From contig CAWJCP010000002.1 of the NCBI GenBank assembly GCA_963841445.1, positions 1,426,001 to 1,490,000 of the forward strand: DNA of 64,000 bases, written 5' to 3'. Position numbers and translations under genes: made by a program. Below the pieces are notes generated by a model. That model was not told the DNA's origin. It was given only the letters and a program-made list of their open reading frames with translations, and did not search any database. Shown here piece by piece: positions 26,513 to 34,377 of the stretch (position 1 is the stretch's first letter; each line of letters starts with the position of its first letter). This stretch comes from Mayfieldus sp963841445. GTDB lineage: Bacteria > Actinomycetota > Thermoleophilia > Solirubrobacterales > 70-9.

Positions 26513-27052
26513 GTGGACCTCAACCCGACCGCCTACGTGATCCTCGGCATGCTGAGGACGACTCCGAAGTCCGGCTATGAGATCAAGGCGCTGGTCGACA
26601 CCTCGACCCGCTTCTTCTGGGCGGCGAGCTACGGGCAGATCTATCCGGAGCTGCGACGCCTTGCCGAAGCGGAGCTGATCGAGGGGACGGCGGCGCCGCG
26701 TGACGGGCGCAAGCGCACCATCTACCGGATCACCGCTGCGGGGCGCCGGGAGCTGCGAGCCTGGCTGCGCAGGCCGCCGACGACGTTCGAGACCCGCGAC
26801 GAGGGACTGCTCAAGCTCTTCTTCGCGGGAGCGCTTCCGCCCCGGGATGCGATCAACACCTTGAAGGCGATGCGGGAACGCTCCCAGGAGACACTCGCCC
26901 ACCTGCAAGCGGCCGAGCCCAAGGCCACAGCGGCGGGCGGCTACCCGCTGATGGTTCTGCGCGGCGGCATCGAGCTCAACCGGTGGTACGCAGATTGGTG
27001 CGAGCGAATGCAGGAGCAGCTGCTCAGCGGGGCCGAGGAGGAGGCGAGCTGA
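26513..27052 (+). CDS. PadR-family transcriptional repressor
   Basis: A 179-residue regulator. The N-terminal winged helix is LNPTAYVILGMLRTTPKSGY through SYGQIYPELRRLAEAELIEG and RTIYRITAAGRRELRAWL. The C-terminal helices (RDEGLLKLFFAG, ELNRWYADWCERMQEQL) form the dimer domain, as in the VirR/AphA-like PadR group. A longer frame begins at 26465, but GTG 26513 directly after the ATAT palindrome starts the domain properly and may be leaderless. Its stop overlaps the start of the MMPL transporter, so it probably represses that efflux gene and responds to a transported compound. Confidence 0.88.
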   Translation: MDLNPTAYVILGMLRTTPKSGYEIKALVDTSTRFFWAASYGQIYPELRRLAEAELIEGTAAPRDGRKRTIYRITAAGRRELRAWLRRPPTTFETRDEGLLKLFFAGALPPRDAINTLKAMRERSQETLAHLQAAEPKATAAGGYPLMVLRGGIELNRWYADWCERMQEQLLSGAEEEAS

Positions 27053-29205
27053 TGTTCGACGCCCTTGCGAGGCTTGCCGACGGTCGCGCCATGCGGGTGG
27101 TGCTGATCGGGGGGATCTTCTTCCTGCTCGCCGGCGCCCTCGGCGGCTCGGTGGCCGACCGCCTCGACCCCTACGGCGCCAACGACCCCGCAACCGAGAC
27201 TTCCAAGGCCGAGAACCTGCTCGAGGCCAACGGGTACCGCAGCACCGCGGTGGTGGTCCTTCTGCCCGACGCGGACGTCAAGAGTCCCGCAACGCGGGCC
27301 AGGGTCGCGAAGCTGCGGCGCGAGCTTCGGGCTCGCAACGACGTCGCGTCGGTGACCGACTTCTACGACAGCGGATCGCGCGCCTTCGTCTCCCGCGACG
27401 GGCGCTCCACCTATCTCTCGGTCGCGCTGAAGCCGACCGGCGACAAGGCCTGGCAGGACGCCGCGAAGGGGATCGACGATCAGCTCGCAGGGCGGCCTGG
27501 AGTGCAGGTAGGTGGCCCGGCGCTGGCCCAGCAGCAGGTAAACGACCAGGTCGAACAGGACCTGCGCCGGGCCGAGATGCTTGCCTTCCCGCTGCTGTTC
27601 CTGCTTTCGCTGCTGTTCTTCCGCAGCCTCGTTGCGGCGCTGCTGCCGTTGCTGATCGGGGCTTTCGCGATCGTCGGCACCCTCCTGATCCTGCGCGCCG
27701 CGAGCGAGCTGACCTCGATCTCGATCTTCGCCCTCAACCTGACCACCGGCCTCGGTCTCGGGCTGGCGATCGACTACAGCCTCTTCGTGGTCTCCCGCTA
27801 CCGCGAGGAGATCGCCAAGTCAGGACCGGGACTGGAGGCGATCACGAACACGATGCGGACGGCCGGGCGCACGGTGCTGTTCTCCTCACTTACGGTCGCC
27901 GTGGCGCTGGCCTCGCTGACGATCTTCCCGCAGCGCTTCCTCTACTCGATGGGACTCGGCGGCTCGCTGGTCGCGCTGCTCGCCGCGACGGTCGCGCTCA
28001 CCGTGCTGCCGGCTGTGTTGGTGCTGCTCGGGGAGCGTGTCAACGCGCTTTCGCCCGCCTTTCTGGCCCGACGCGCGGACCGCGACGCGAGGCCTGCCAC
28101 CGAAGGATTCTGGTACCGGCTCTCGCGCTTCGTGATGCGGCGGCCGGTCCCGGTGGCGGTCGCGAGCGCGGCGCTTCTGATCGCGTTGGGGATTCCGTTT
28201 CTGAGCCTCAGGTTCACCACCGTGGACCCCTCGGTCCTCCCGGCGGATGCCAGCGCGCGGCAGGTCTACGACACGATGCAGAAGCAGTTCCCGCCCTACC
28301 GCGACACCCCGATCCAGGTCGCGGTGCAGGGCGGCGCCCCGGGCGCGGCTGCGAGGACGCGAGCCGAGATCGCGGACGTTCCGGGGGTCGCCGCGGCCCT
28401 ACCCCCACGACGACTGGGCCGCGACGTGACCCTGGTCGAAGCGATCTCGAAGTCCGCTTATCCCTCTGAGGCAAGCAAGCAAGCGGTGCGGCGGATCCGC
28501 GACCTGCCCGCGCCGGCGAGCAGCCGGATCCTCGTCACCGGCGCGACCGCGGACTTCATCGACTTCCAGAGCAGCCTCAGCCGCCATCTGCCGATCGCGG
28601 TCGCGATCATCGTCGTCGCGACACTGGTGATCCTCTTCCTGATGACCGGCTCGGTGATCCTGCCGATCAAGTCGCTGCTGATGAACGTCCTCAACCTCAG
28701 CGCCGTCTTCGGGCTGCTGGTGCTGATCTTCCAGGACGGCCGCCTCGAGGGCCTGCTCGGCTACAGCGGCCAGGGGGCACTCGAGCAGACGATGCCGATC
28801 CTGATCTTCGCGGTCGCCTTCGGCCTCTCGACCGACTACGCGGTCTTCCTGCTCTCGCGGATCAAGGAGGCGCGCGACAACGGCGCCTCCGACAGCGAGT
28901 GCGTGGCGATCGGCCTCGAGCGCACCGGCCGCATCGTCACCGCCGCGGCGCTGCTTTTCTCGATCGCGATCGGCGCCTTCGCAACCTCGAAGATCATCTT
29001 CATCAAGGAGAACGGGGTCGGGACCGCGCTCGCGGTGCTTATCGACGCCTCGATCATCCGGGCGCTGCTGGTGCCCTCGCTGATGGAGCTGCTCGGAAAG
29101 TGGAACTGGTGGGCGCCACGCCCATTGCGCCGCCTGCACGAGCGCTTTGGCTTCGACGAGTCCGGCAGGAAGCCGCTATCCCGTGCGGCGACCGAAAGGG
29201 CCTAG
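27052..29205 (+). CDS. MMPL/RND-superfamily membrane transporter
   Basis: A 717-residue transporter with two repeated halves, each a periplasmic-side domain and about five to six membrane helices. The conserved motif in the fourth helix is GLAIDYSLFVVSRYREE in the first half and GLSTDYAVFLLSRIKEARDN in the second. These contain the proton-relay Asp-Tyr pairs of MmpL proteins. Such proteins export lipids or drugs. ATG 27052 overlaps the PadR stop (TGATG), so regulator and pump are translationally coupled. The substrate cannot be read from the sequence. Confidence 0.9.
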   Translation: MFDALARLADGRAMRVVLIGGIFFLLAGALGGSVADRLDPYGANDPATETSKAENLLEANGYRSTAVVVLLPDADVKSPATRARVAKLRRELRARNDVASVTDFYDSGSRAFVSRDGRSTYLSVALKPTGDKAWQDAAKGIDDQLAGRPGVQVGGPALAQQQVNDQVEQDLRRAEMLAFPLLFLLSLLFFRSLVAALLPLLIGAFAIVGTLLILRAASELTSISIFALNLTTGLGLGLAIDYSLFVVSRYREEIAKSGPGLEAITNTMRTAGRTVLFSSLTVAVALASLTIFPQRFLYSMGLGGSLVALLAATVALTVLPAVLVLLGERVNALSPAFLARRADRDARPATEGFWYRLSRFVMRRPVPVAVASAALLIALGIPFLSLRFTTVDPSVLPADASARQVYDTMQKQFPPYRDTPIQVAVQGGAPGAAARTRAEIADVPGVAAALPPRRLGRDVTLVEAISKSAYPSEASKQAVRRIRDLPAPASSRILVTGATADFIDFQSSLSRHLPIAVAIIVVATLVILFLMTGSVILPIKSLLMNVLNLSAVFGLLVLIFQDGRLEGLLGYSGQGALEQTMPILIFAVAFGLSTDYAVFLLSRIKEARDNGASDSECVAIGLERTGRIVTAAALLFSIAIGAFATSKIIFIKENGVGTALAVLIDASIIRALLVPSLMELLGKWNWWAPRPLRRLHERFGFDESGRKPLSRAATERA

Positions 29206-29238
29206 ACCGATTCCCGTCGCCCGTTCTCGCGCCTCCGT

Positions 29239-30081
29239 CTACGCGAAGGCGTTGGCGGCGCGGCGGCGCAGGTCGGAGTTGAGGGCCTGCGATATCTCGC
29301 TCGGCGCCGCGGCGACCTCGACCCCAGAGTCGGAGACCAGGTCGGGGACCCGGAATGCGTAAAGCGGGGCGCCGACGCCGAACCCGCGGATGCGGCGCAG
29401 CAGCTCGGTGCCGGTCTCGTCGCCGGAATGGGGGCCGCAGAGCACGATCGCGGTCGGCTCCAGGGCCTGCAGGGCCCGCTCGAGTCGACCCTCCTCAAGC
29501 TCGCTGGAGAGCGCCAGGACGCGGAACCCGGCCCGCCTCAGGGCGAGGTCGAGAGCCTGGGCGTGGACGGCCTCGACCTCGGCCGCCTCGCCGGCCTCGA
29601 GCAGGAGGATTCCCGCGGGGCGCGACGCCGAAGGGGCCAGCCTGCGAGCGCCGTGCAGCCAGCCGGTCGCCCAGCGGCAGGCGAACTCGAGCTCCGCTTC
29701 GCGCTCGGGGTCGGCGGAGAGGTGGTCGATCGTGGGCAGCAGAAGCTCCTCGATAGATCGCTCCAGCGGCCGCAGGGCAAGGCTCTCCTCCATGGCTCGA
29801 TCGGCGGCGTCCTCGTCGAAGCTCTCCAGGGCGGCGTGCAGGCCGGCGTTCGAAGCGGGCGCGCTCTGACGCTGGCGGGTCAGCTCGATCGCGGTGCTGA
29901 TGTTGCCGGTCTCGGCGAGGGCGTCGCGCAGCGTCTGCAGCTCGACGAGCTCGTACTGGCGGTGGTTGCCGGGCGTGCGGTTGGGCTTCGGGAAGCCGAA
30001 GCGCCGCTCCCAGCTACGCAGCGTGTTGGGGCTTACGCCGAGGATCTCGGCGGCGGCGTTGGTGCGGATGCCGGTTGCCAT
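29239..30081 (-). CDS. MerR-family regulator with CarH/LitR-like C-terminal domain
   Basis: A 280-residue protein. Residues 5-70 are the MerR DNA-binding domain: IRTNAAAEILGVSPNTLRSW, then ERRFGFPKPNRTPGNHRQY. The middle is a helical bundle (RSIEELLLPTIDHLSA, WATGWLHGARRL) and the end a Rossmann-like half (GILLLEAGEA, FRVLALSSELEEGRLERAL). This is the layout of B12-sensing photoreceptor repressors. The DxHxxG cobalamin-binding histidine is absent, with SSELEEG at that place, so cobalamin binding is doubtful. It is convergent with the MMPL gene. The targets are unknown. Confidence 0.82.
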   Translation of the reverse strand: MATGIRTNAAAEILGVSPNTLRSWERRFGFPKPNRTPGNHRQYELVELQTLRDALAETGNISTAIELTRQRQSAPASNAGLHAALESFDEDAADRAMEESLALRPLERSIEELLLPTIDHLSADPEREAELEFACRWATGWLHGARRLAPSASRPAGILLLEAGEAAEVEAVHAQALDLALRRAGFRVLALSSELEEGRLERALQALEPTAIVLCGPHSGDETGTELLRRIRGFGVGAPLYAFRVPDLVSDSGVEVAAAPSEISQALNSDLRRRAANAFA

Positions 30082-30170
30082 GTCGAACGTCTCCAGGTTC
30101 GGCGCCGGAGCTCAATTTCCGGCGAATTGCGCAGCTTTAATGCGCTAATCGGCAAACCTGCGCGAAACCG

Positions 30171-31124
30171 TTAACGATCTTGCAAGCTGCCGACCACGAA
30201 CGGGCGCCCGGTCGCCCGGGCTCGCCACATCGCGCTGTCGGCGGCGCGCAACAGGTCATCGGCCCGCTCGCCGTGCTCGGGACAGCCGACCACGCCGGTC
30301 GAGACCGTGATCCGCAGACCGCTGGAGCGCTCCAGCCGGGTCAGGATCTCGGTCAGCCGGTGGGCCATCTGGCTTGCCGAGGAAGCGGTCTGGTTGGGGG
30401 CCAGCACGCAGAGGCCCTCTCCCTCGGTCAGATAGGCCTCGTCCATCGTCCGGATGCTGCCGCGAATCGCGTGCGAAACGATTCCCATCGCCTCGCCGCT
30501 GCTCGCCGCCCCCGGGCCCTCGACGTCGAGCACGAGGACCGCGAAGGGTGCCCCGTAGCGCTGCGTCAGCGCCACCATCTGCTCAACGCGGTGGCGCATC
30601 TGGCCGGGGTGGGAGCCGACCCGGTCGCCAGCGATTGAACGCTGGTCGAAGGCGTCGACCGTGTAGGCGCCGATGCGGGTAAAGAGAGCGGCGAGCCTCT
30701 CCGCGGCCTCGGCGAAGAGGTCCGGGTGCGCGGCGCTCAGCTCCATTCGCAGGGTCGCCAGCAGCGCCGAGTGAAGGTACGAGATCTCGCGGGTCAGCTG
30801 AGCGGGCGAGGTGGAATTGGCCCGTTGGTCGGCGAGTCGCGCGGCCCGCTGGACCGCGGCGCTGGTCGCCTGCTCCTCGCTTCCGACCGCCATCAGGATC
30901 TCGGTGATCAGCTGCGGCAGCTCGTTGGTCGCCCAGGAGACCGGAGTGCGATCGACCTCGGAGAGGTCGGAGTTGAGGATCACATCGACCAGCCAGGCCT
31001 TGGCGATCTGCTCGCGCGAGCGATCCACCCTGGCGAGCTGGGCGCGCAGCACCGCGCCGTCTATCCGGCCGTCCTCCCCCATCGTGCTGCCGCTCTCCCC
31101 GATCCCACTCCCGCGCTCACTCAT
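30171..31124 (-). CDS. Degenerate GGDEF-domain signalling protein
   Basis: A protein of about 317 residues. The N-terminal 150 residues are helical, with a possible sensor module (SREQIAKAWLVDVILNSDLS, LADQRANSTSPAQLTREISY). The C-terminus is a GGDEF-like fold: RYGAPFAVLVLDVEGPG, AYLTEGEGLCVLAPNQ, then ITVSTGVVGCPEHGERADDL and ADSAMWRARATGR. The signature GG(D/E)EF is replaced by TEGEG, so cyclic-di-GMP synthesis is unlikely; it may bind GTP or c-di-GMP. The frame extends to 31163, but ATG 31124 (MSERGSGIG) is preferred. Confidence 0.75.
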   Translation of the reverse strand: MSERGSGIGESGSTMGEDGRIDGAVLRAQLARVDRSREQIAKAWLVDVILNSDLSEVDRTPVSWATNELPQLITEILMAVGSEEQATSAAVQRAARLADQRANSTSPAQLTREISYLHSALLATLRMELSAAHPDLFAEAAERLAALFTRIGAYTVDAFDQRSIAGDRVGSHPGQMRHRVEQMVALTQRYGAPFAVLVLDVEGPGAASSGEAMGIVSHAIRGSIRTMDEAYLTEGEGLCVLAPNQTASSASQMAHRLTEILTRLERSSGLRITVSTGVVGCPEHGERADDLLRAADSAMWRARATGRPFVVGSLQDR

Positions 31125-31216
31125 CGCGACGATGGTACGGACGGCCGCCGATCCTCTGCGCAACTTCTCTTACTTTTCCGTACCACTCCCGCTTTTTCGC
31201 AGGGATGGTTCGACGA

Positions 31217-31609
31217 CTATCCGAGCAGCTCGCGCGCCGCCTGGGGATCGCCGAAGACTCGAGCCGAGCGGATCCGGCCCTCACCGACCTCCCAGAGCCA
31301 GGCGCTCGGAGCATCGATCACAGCCAGGTCGCGGCGGGCGCGCACCCGGCCGAAGACGATCAGCCGAGTCTCGGAAAGCGGGTGAAAGTCAGCGGCGGTC
31401 AGCTCAATCTCGTCCCAGGTCTCCGAGACGTCGCGCATGTACTCGGCCACGCCCTCATAACCGCGGTACGGCTCGTCGCGACCAGCGAGCATGCCCGTCA
31501 CCGTGTGGATCTCGATCGTCGGGTCGGCGATCTCCCGCAGCGCCTCGAGGTCGCGCTCGGAGAAGGCCTGGTAGGCCCGCGTGACGAGCTGCTCGGCCTC
31601 CTCGTCCAT
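31217..31609 (-). CDS. SnoaL/NTF2-like protein
   Basis: A 130-residue single-domain cone-fold protein. MDEEAEQLVTRAYQAFSERDLEAL is the opening helix, ADPTIEIHTVTGM the first strand, and RGYEGVAEYMRDV with ETWDEIELTAADF the pocket region. Members are small-molecule isomerases, hydratases or binding proteins. It lacks a catalytic Asp-His pair that I can point to. It is downstream of recR with a two-base gap and is probably read through from that operon. No specific substrate can be inferred. Confidence 0.78.
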   Translation of the reverse strand: MDEEAEQLVTRAYQAFSERDLEALREIADPTIEIHTVTGMLAGRDEPYRGYEGVAEYMRDVSETWDEIELTAADFHPLSETRLIVFGRVRARRDLAVIDAPSAWLWEVGEGRIRSARVFGDPQAARELLG

Positions 31610-31611
31610 CG

Positions 31612-32211
31612 TCAGAGGGCCTGCCGGCCGGCCAGCGCCTTGCCGAGGGTGACCTCGTCGGCATGCTCGAGGTCGGCCCCGACCGGCAGCCCGCTGGCGA
31701 GGCGTGTGACCGAGACCTCCCCGCGCAGCGCCTCTGCGATGTGAAGCGCGGTTGCCTCTCCCGTCGTCGTCGGGTTGGTGGCGAGGACCACCTCGGCGAC
31801 CCCTTCGGAGCGGGCCCGCTCGAGAAGCTCGGCGATGCGCAGGTCCTCAGGGTCGATCCCGTCGATCGGGGAGAGCGCCCCGCCGAGCACGTGGTAGACG
31901 CCCCGATACTCGTGGGTGCGCTCGATCGGGATCACGTCGGCCGGCTCCTCGACGACGCAGATAAGCGACTCGTCGCGGGAGGCATCGGTGCAGATCCGGC
32001 AGCGAGGGCCTTCCGAGAGGTTGAAGCACACCTCGCAGAGCCCCACCTTCTCCTTGACCTCGCGGATCGCGGCCGCGAGCGCCTCGGCTTCGGAGTCCTC
32101 CGTGCGCAGCAGATGGAAGGCGAGTCGCTGCGCGGAGCGCTGGCCAATCCCCGGCAGCCTCTGCAGCTCGGCGACAAGGCGCCCCAGCGGGGCTGGACCC
32201 TCGGCGGACAT
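31612..32211 (-). CDS. recR: Recombination mediator protein RecR
   Basis: A RecFOR-pathway protein that helps load RecA on gapped DNA. It has 199 residues, the standard length. A helix-hairpin-helix lies at LVAELQRLPGIGQRSAQRLA (residues 9-28). The zinc finger CEVCFNLSEGPRCRIC is at about 56-72. The Toprim domain includes CVVEEPADVIPIE and YHVLGGALSPIDGI. It is the third gene of dnaX-ybaB-recR, the usual bacterial order. Confidence 0.96.
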   Translation of the reverse strand: MSAEGPAPLGRLVAELQRLPGIGQRSAQRLAFHLLRTEDSEAEALAAAIREVKEKVGLCEVCFNLSEGPRCRICTDASRDESLICVVEEPADVIPIERTHEYRGVYHVLGGALSPIDGIDPEDLRIAELLERARSEGVAEVVLATNPTTTGEATALHIAEALRGEVSVTRLASGLPVGADLEHADEVTLGKALAGRQAL

Positions 32212-32224
32212 CAGGCTCCGAGAG

Positions 32225-32590
32225 TCAGGCCCCGGGGAGCCCCCCGCCCCCCGGCCCGGCCATCCCTAGCCCGCCGAGGCCTCCGGTGATTCCACCCATC
32301 TTGCTCGTCGCCAGCTCCTGAGCGGAGCGAATCGCCTCGTTGACGGCCGCCATCACCATGTCGGCGAGCATCTCGGCGTCCTCGGGGTCGATCGCCTCTG
32401 GATCGATCTCGATTCCCTTCAGCTTCAGATCGCCGCTCATCTTCACCTTCACCATGCCGCCCCCGGCGCTTGCCTCGACCTCCTCGCCGGCGAGCTGCTC
32501 CTGGGCCTTCGCCATCTCCGCCTGCATCTGCTGCGCCTGCTTGAGCAGCGCGTTCATGTCGAGGCCGCCGGGACCGCCGCCGCGTGCCAT
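32225..32590 (-). CDS. ybaB: YbaB/EbfC-family nucleoid-associated protein
   Basis: A 121-residue DNA-binding protein. The central region MNALLKQAQQMQAEMAKAQE, then VEASAGGGMVKVKMSGDLKL and DAEMLADMVMAAVNEAIRSA is the YbaB fold. The N- and C-termini are glycine-rich and probably disordered. It sits between dnaX and recR, with its start overlapping the dnaX stop by one base, as in most bacteria. It probably coats DNA and supports recombination and replication. Confidence 0.94.
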   Translation of the reverse strand: MARGGGPGGLDMNALLKQAQQMQAEMAKAQEQLAGEEVEASAGGGMVKVKMSGDLKLKGIEIDPEAIDPEDAEMLADMVMAAVNEAIRSAQELATSKMGGITGGLGGLGMAGPGGGGLPGA

Positions 32591-34314
32591 CAGTTCGCCT
32601 TCCCTTCCGGGACGACTTCCTCGGCGTCGAACTCGGACTTGATCCGCTCCAGAAGCTCTTCCTCGTTCATCTCCTCGGACTCCTCCGCGGTCTCGCTGTC
32701 GAGGAGCACGTAGACCGGGCGCAGCTGCTCGCCGACGATCGATCGCAACGCGTCTGTGAAGCGCTCCCGATGCTCGGCGGCTTCCGCCTTGCGCTTGTTG
32801 AAGGTCGAGCCGGCAGGAAAGCCGATGCGCAGGACGCCGTCCTCGTTGTCCACCGCGATCGGCCGGGCGCCGTCGAAGAGCGCCGAGAGCAGCGAAGAGC
32901 CGGACTGACGGACCTGATCGATGACCGCGGGCCAGACGCTCAGCACGCGCTCGAGGTCGACGGCGTCGCGGTCGCTCACCGCTGACGCCTTGGCGCTCGG
33001 CGCGTCCTCCTCGCCTGCCTCGGCCCGGCTCGCCTCCGACCTCTCGCTGGTCGGCTCACCGTCCCCGCCTTCCGGCTCGGCAGCGCCGGCATCAGGCTGC
33101 GGCGCCGGAGGCTCGGTCCCCTTGTGCTTCGGGGTTGCCGGCGACGCAACCGGCTTTCCAGCCTCGCCGAGCCGCTTCTCGAGCCGCTCGACCCGGCGCA
33201 GCAGACCCTCACCGGCCGGATCGAGGTCTGGGCGAGCAGCCTTCAGCAGCGCCAGCTCGATCGCCATGCGGGCGTCGTCTCCCTCGCGCATCGCTGCCAG
33301 GCTCGCGGCCAGCTCGTCGATCGAGCGCACCAGGGCGGCGGCGCCAATCGCGGCGGCCTGTGCGCGCAGGCGATCCGGATCCGACGCGGTGACCACGAAG
33401 CCCGCCGGCATCTCGCTGGTCGTCTGGATCACGAGCAGGTGGCGTAGGTGGGCGAGCAGGTCGCGGGCGAACTGGGCCGGGTCGCGCCCGGAGCGCGACA
33501 GCTTCTCGACCGTCCCGAGCGCCGCCTTCGCGTCCTCCGCCGCGACCGAGTCGACGGCCTCGAAGAGCAGGTCGGCGTCGGCGGCCCCGAGCAGCTCCAG
33601 GACCGCCTCGAGCTCGACCTTCTCGCCTCCGAAGGCGACCAGCTGGTCGAGGGTCGCGAGGGCGTCGCGAAAGCTGCCGGTGGCGGAGCGGGCCAGCATC
33701 GCTACGGTCGCGTCGTCGACCTCGATTCCCTCGCTTACGGCGACCCGCCGCACGACCTCGGAGATCTGCTCCAGGGAGGGACGCTGAAAGTCGAATCGCT
33801 GGCAGCGATCGGCGATCGTCGCCATCACCTTGTGCGCCTCGGTGGTGGCGAGCACGAAGGCCGTGTTGGGGGGCGGCTCCTCGAGCGTCTTCAGGAAGGC
33901 GTTCCAGGCCTCCTTGGTGAGCATGTGGGCCTCGTCGAGGATGTAGACCTTCCAGTGCCCGGCCGCCGGCGCGTAGGCGACCCGCTCGCGCAGGTCGCGG
34001 ACGTCGTCGACGGAGCGGTTCGACGCGGCGTCCATCTCGATCACGTCCAGCGAGGTGCCGGCGGCAATCGAGACGCAGGACTCGCACACCCCGCAGGGTT
34101 TGACGGTCGGCCCCTGCTCGCAGTTGAGCGAGCGGGCGAGGATCTTCGCCATCGAGGTCTTGCCGGTGCCCCGCGACCCCACGAACAGGTAGGCGTGGTG
34201 GACCTTGCCCCGCTCGACCGCGTTGCGCAGCGTGCGGACGACGTGCTGCTGCCCGACGACCTCATCGAAGGAGCCGGGCCGGTGGCGGCGATAGAGAGAT
34301 GCGCTCTCGCTCAC
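32590..34314 (-). CDS. dnaX: DNA polymerase III subunit gamma/tau
   Basis: The clamp-loader ATPase that opens the beta clamp and organises the replisome. The start YRRHRPGSFDEVVGQQHVVRTL is diagnostic. Walker A is GSRGTGKTS (about residues 47-55). The zinc module includes CEQ, CGVCESC. Walker B is ILDEAHML. Sensor and lid regions follow (LATTEAHKV, RCQRFDFQRP). The region after about residue 370 is acidic and low-complexity, then a tau-like C-terminal domain (LERVLSVWPAVIDQVRQSG). It has 574 residues and is first in the operon with ybaB and recR. Confidence 0.96.
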   Translation of the reverse strand: MSESASLYRRHRPGSFDEVVGQQHVVRTLRNAVERGKVHHAYLFVGSRGTGKTSMAKILARSLNCEQGPTVKPCGVCESCVSIAAGTSLDVIEMDAASNRSVDDVRDLRERVAYAPAAGHWKVYILDEAHMLTKEAWNAFLKTLEEPPPNTAFVLATTEAHKVMATIADRCQRFDFQRPSLEQISEVVRRVAVSEGIEVDDATVAMLARSATGSFRDALATLDQLVAFGGEKVELEAVLELLGAADADLLFEAVDSVAAEDAKAALGTVEKLSRSGRDPAQFARDLLAHLRHLLVIQTTSEMPAGFVVTASDPDRLRAQAAAIGAAALVRSIDELAASLAAMREGDDARMAIELALLKAARPDLDPAGEGLLRRVERLEKRLGEAGKPVASPATPKHKGTEPPAPQPDAGAAEPEGGDGEPTSERSEASRAEAGEEDAPSAKASAVSDRDAVDLERVLSVWPAVIDQVRQSGSSLLSALFDGARPIAVDNEDGVLRIGFPAGSTFNKRKAEAAEHRERFTDALRSIVGEQLRPVYVLLDSETAEESEEMNEEELLERIKSEFDAEEVVPEGKAN

Positions 34315-34377
34315 GGGCAGCCGAGCCTAGCAACGGGGATGGGCGGCGCCGGCCCGCGCGCTCTGTACCTTGCGCCG

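Noticed and set aside
33448..34377. Upstream extension of the GT39-like gene
   Set aside because: It is antisense to dnaX and has no membrane-protein character; the real start is near 34378.
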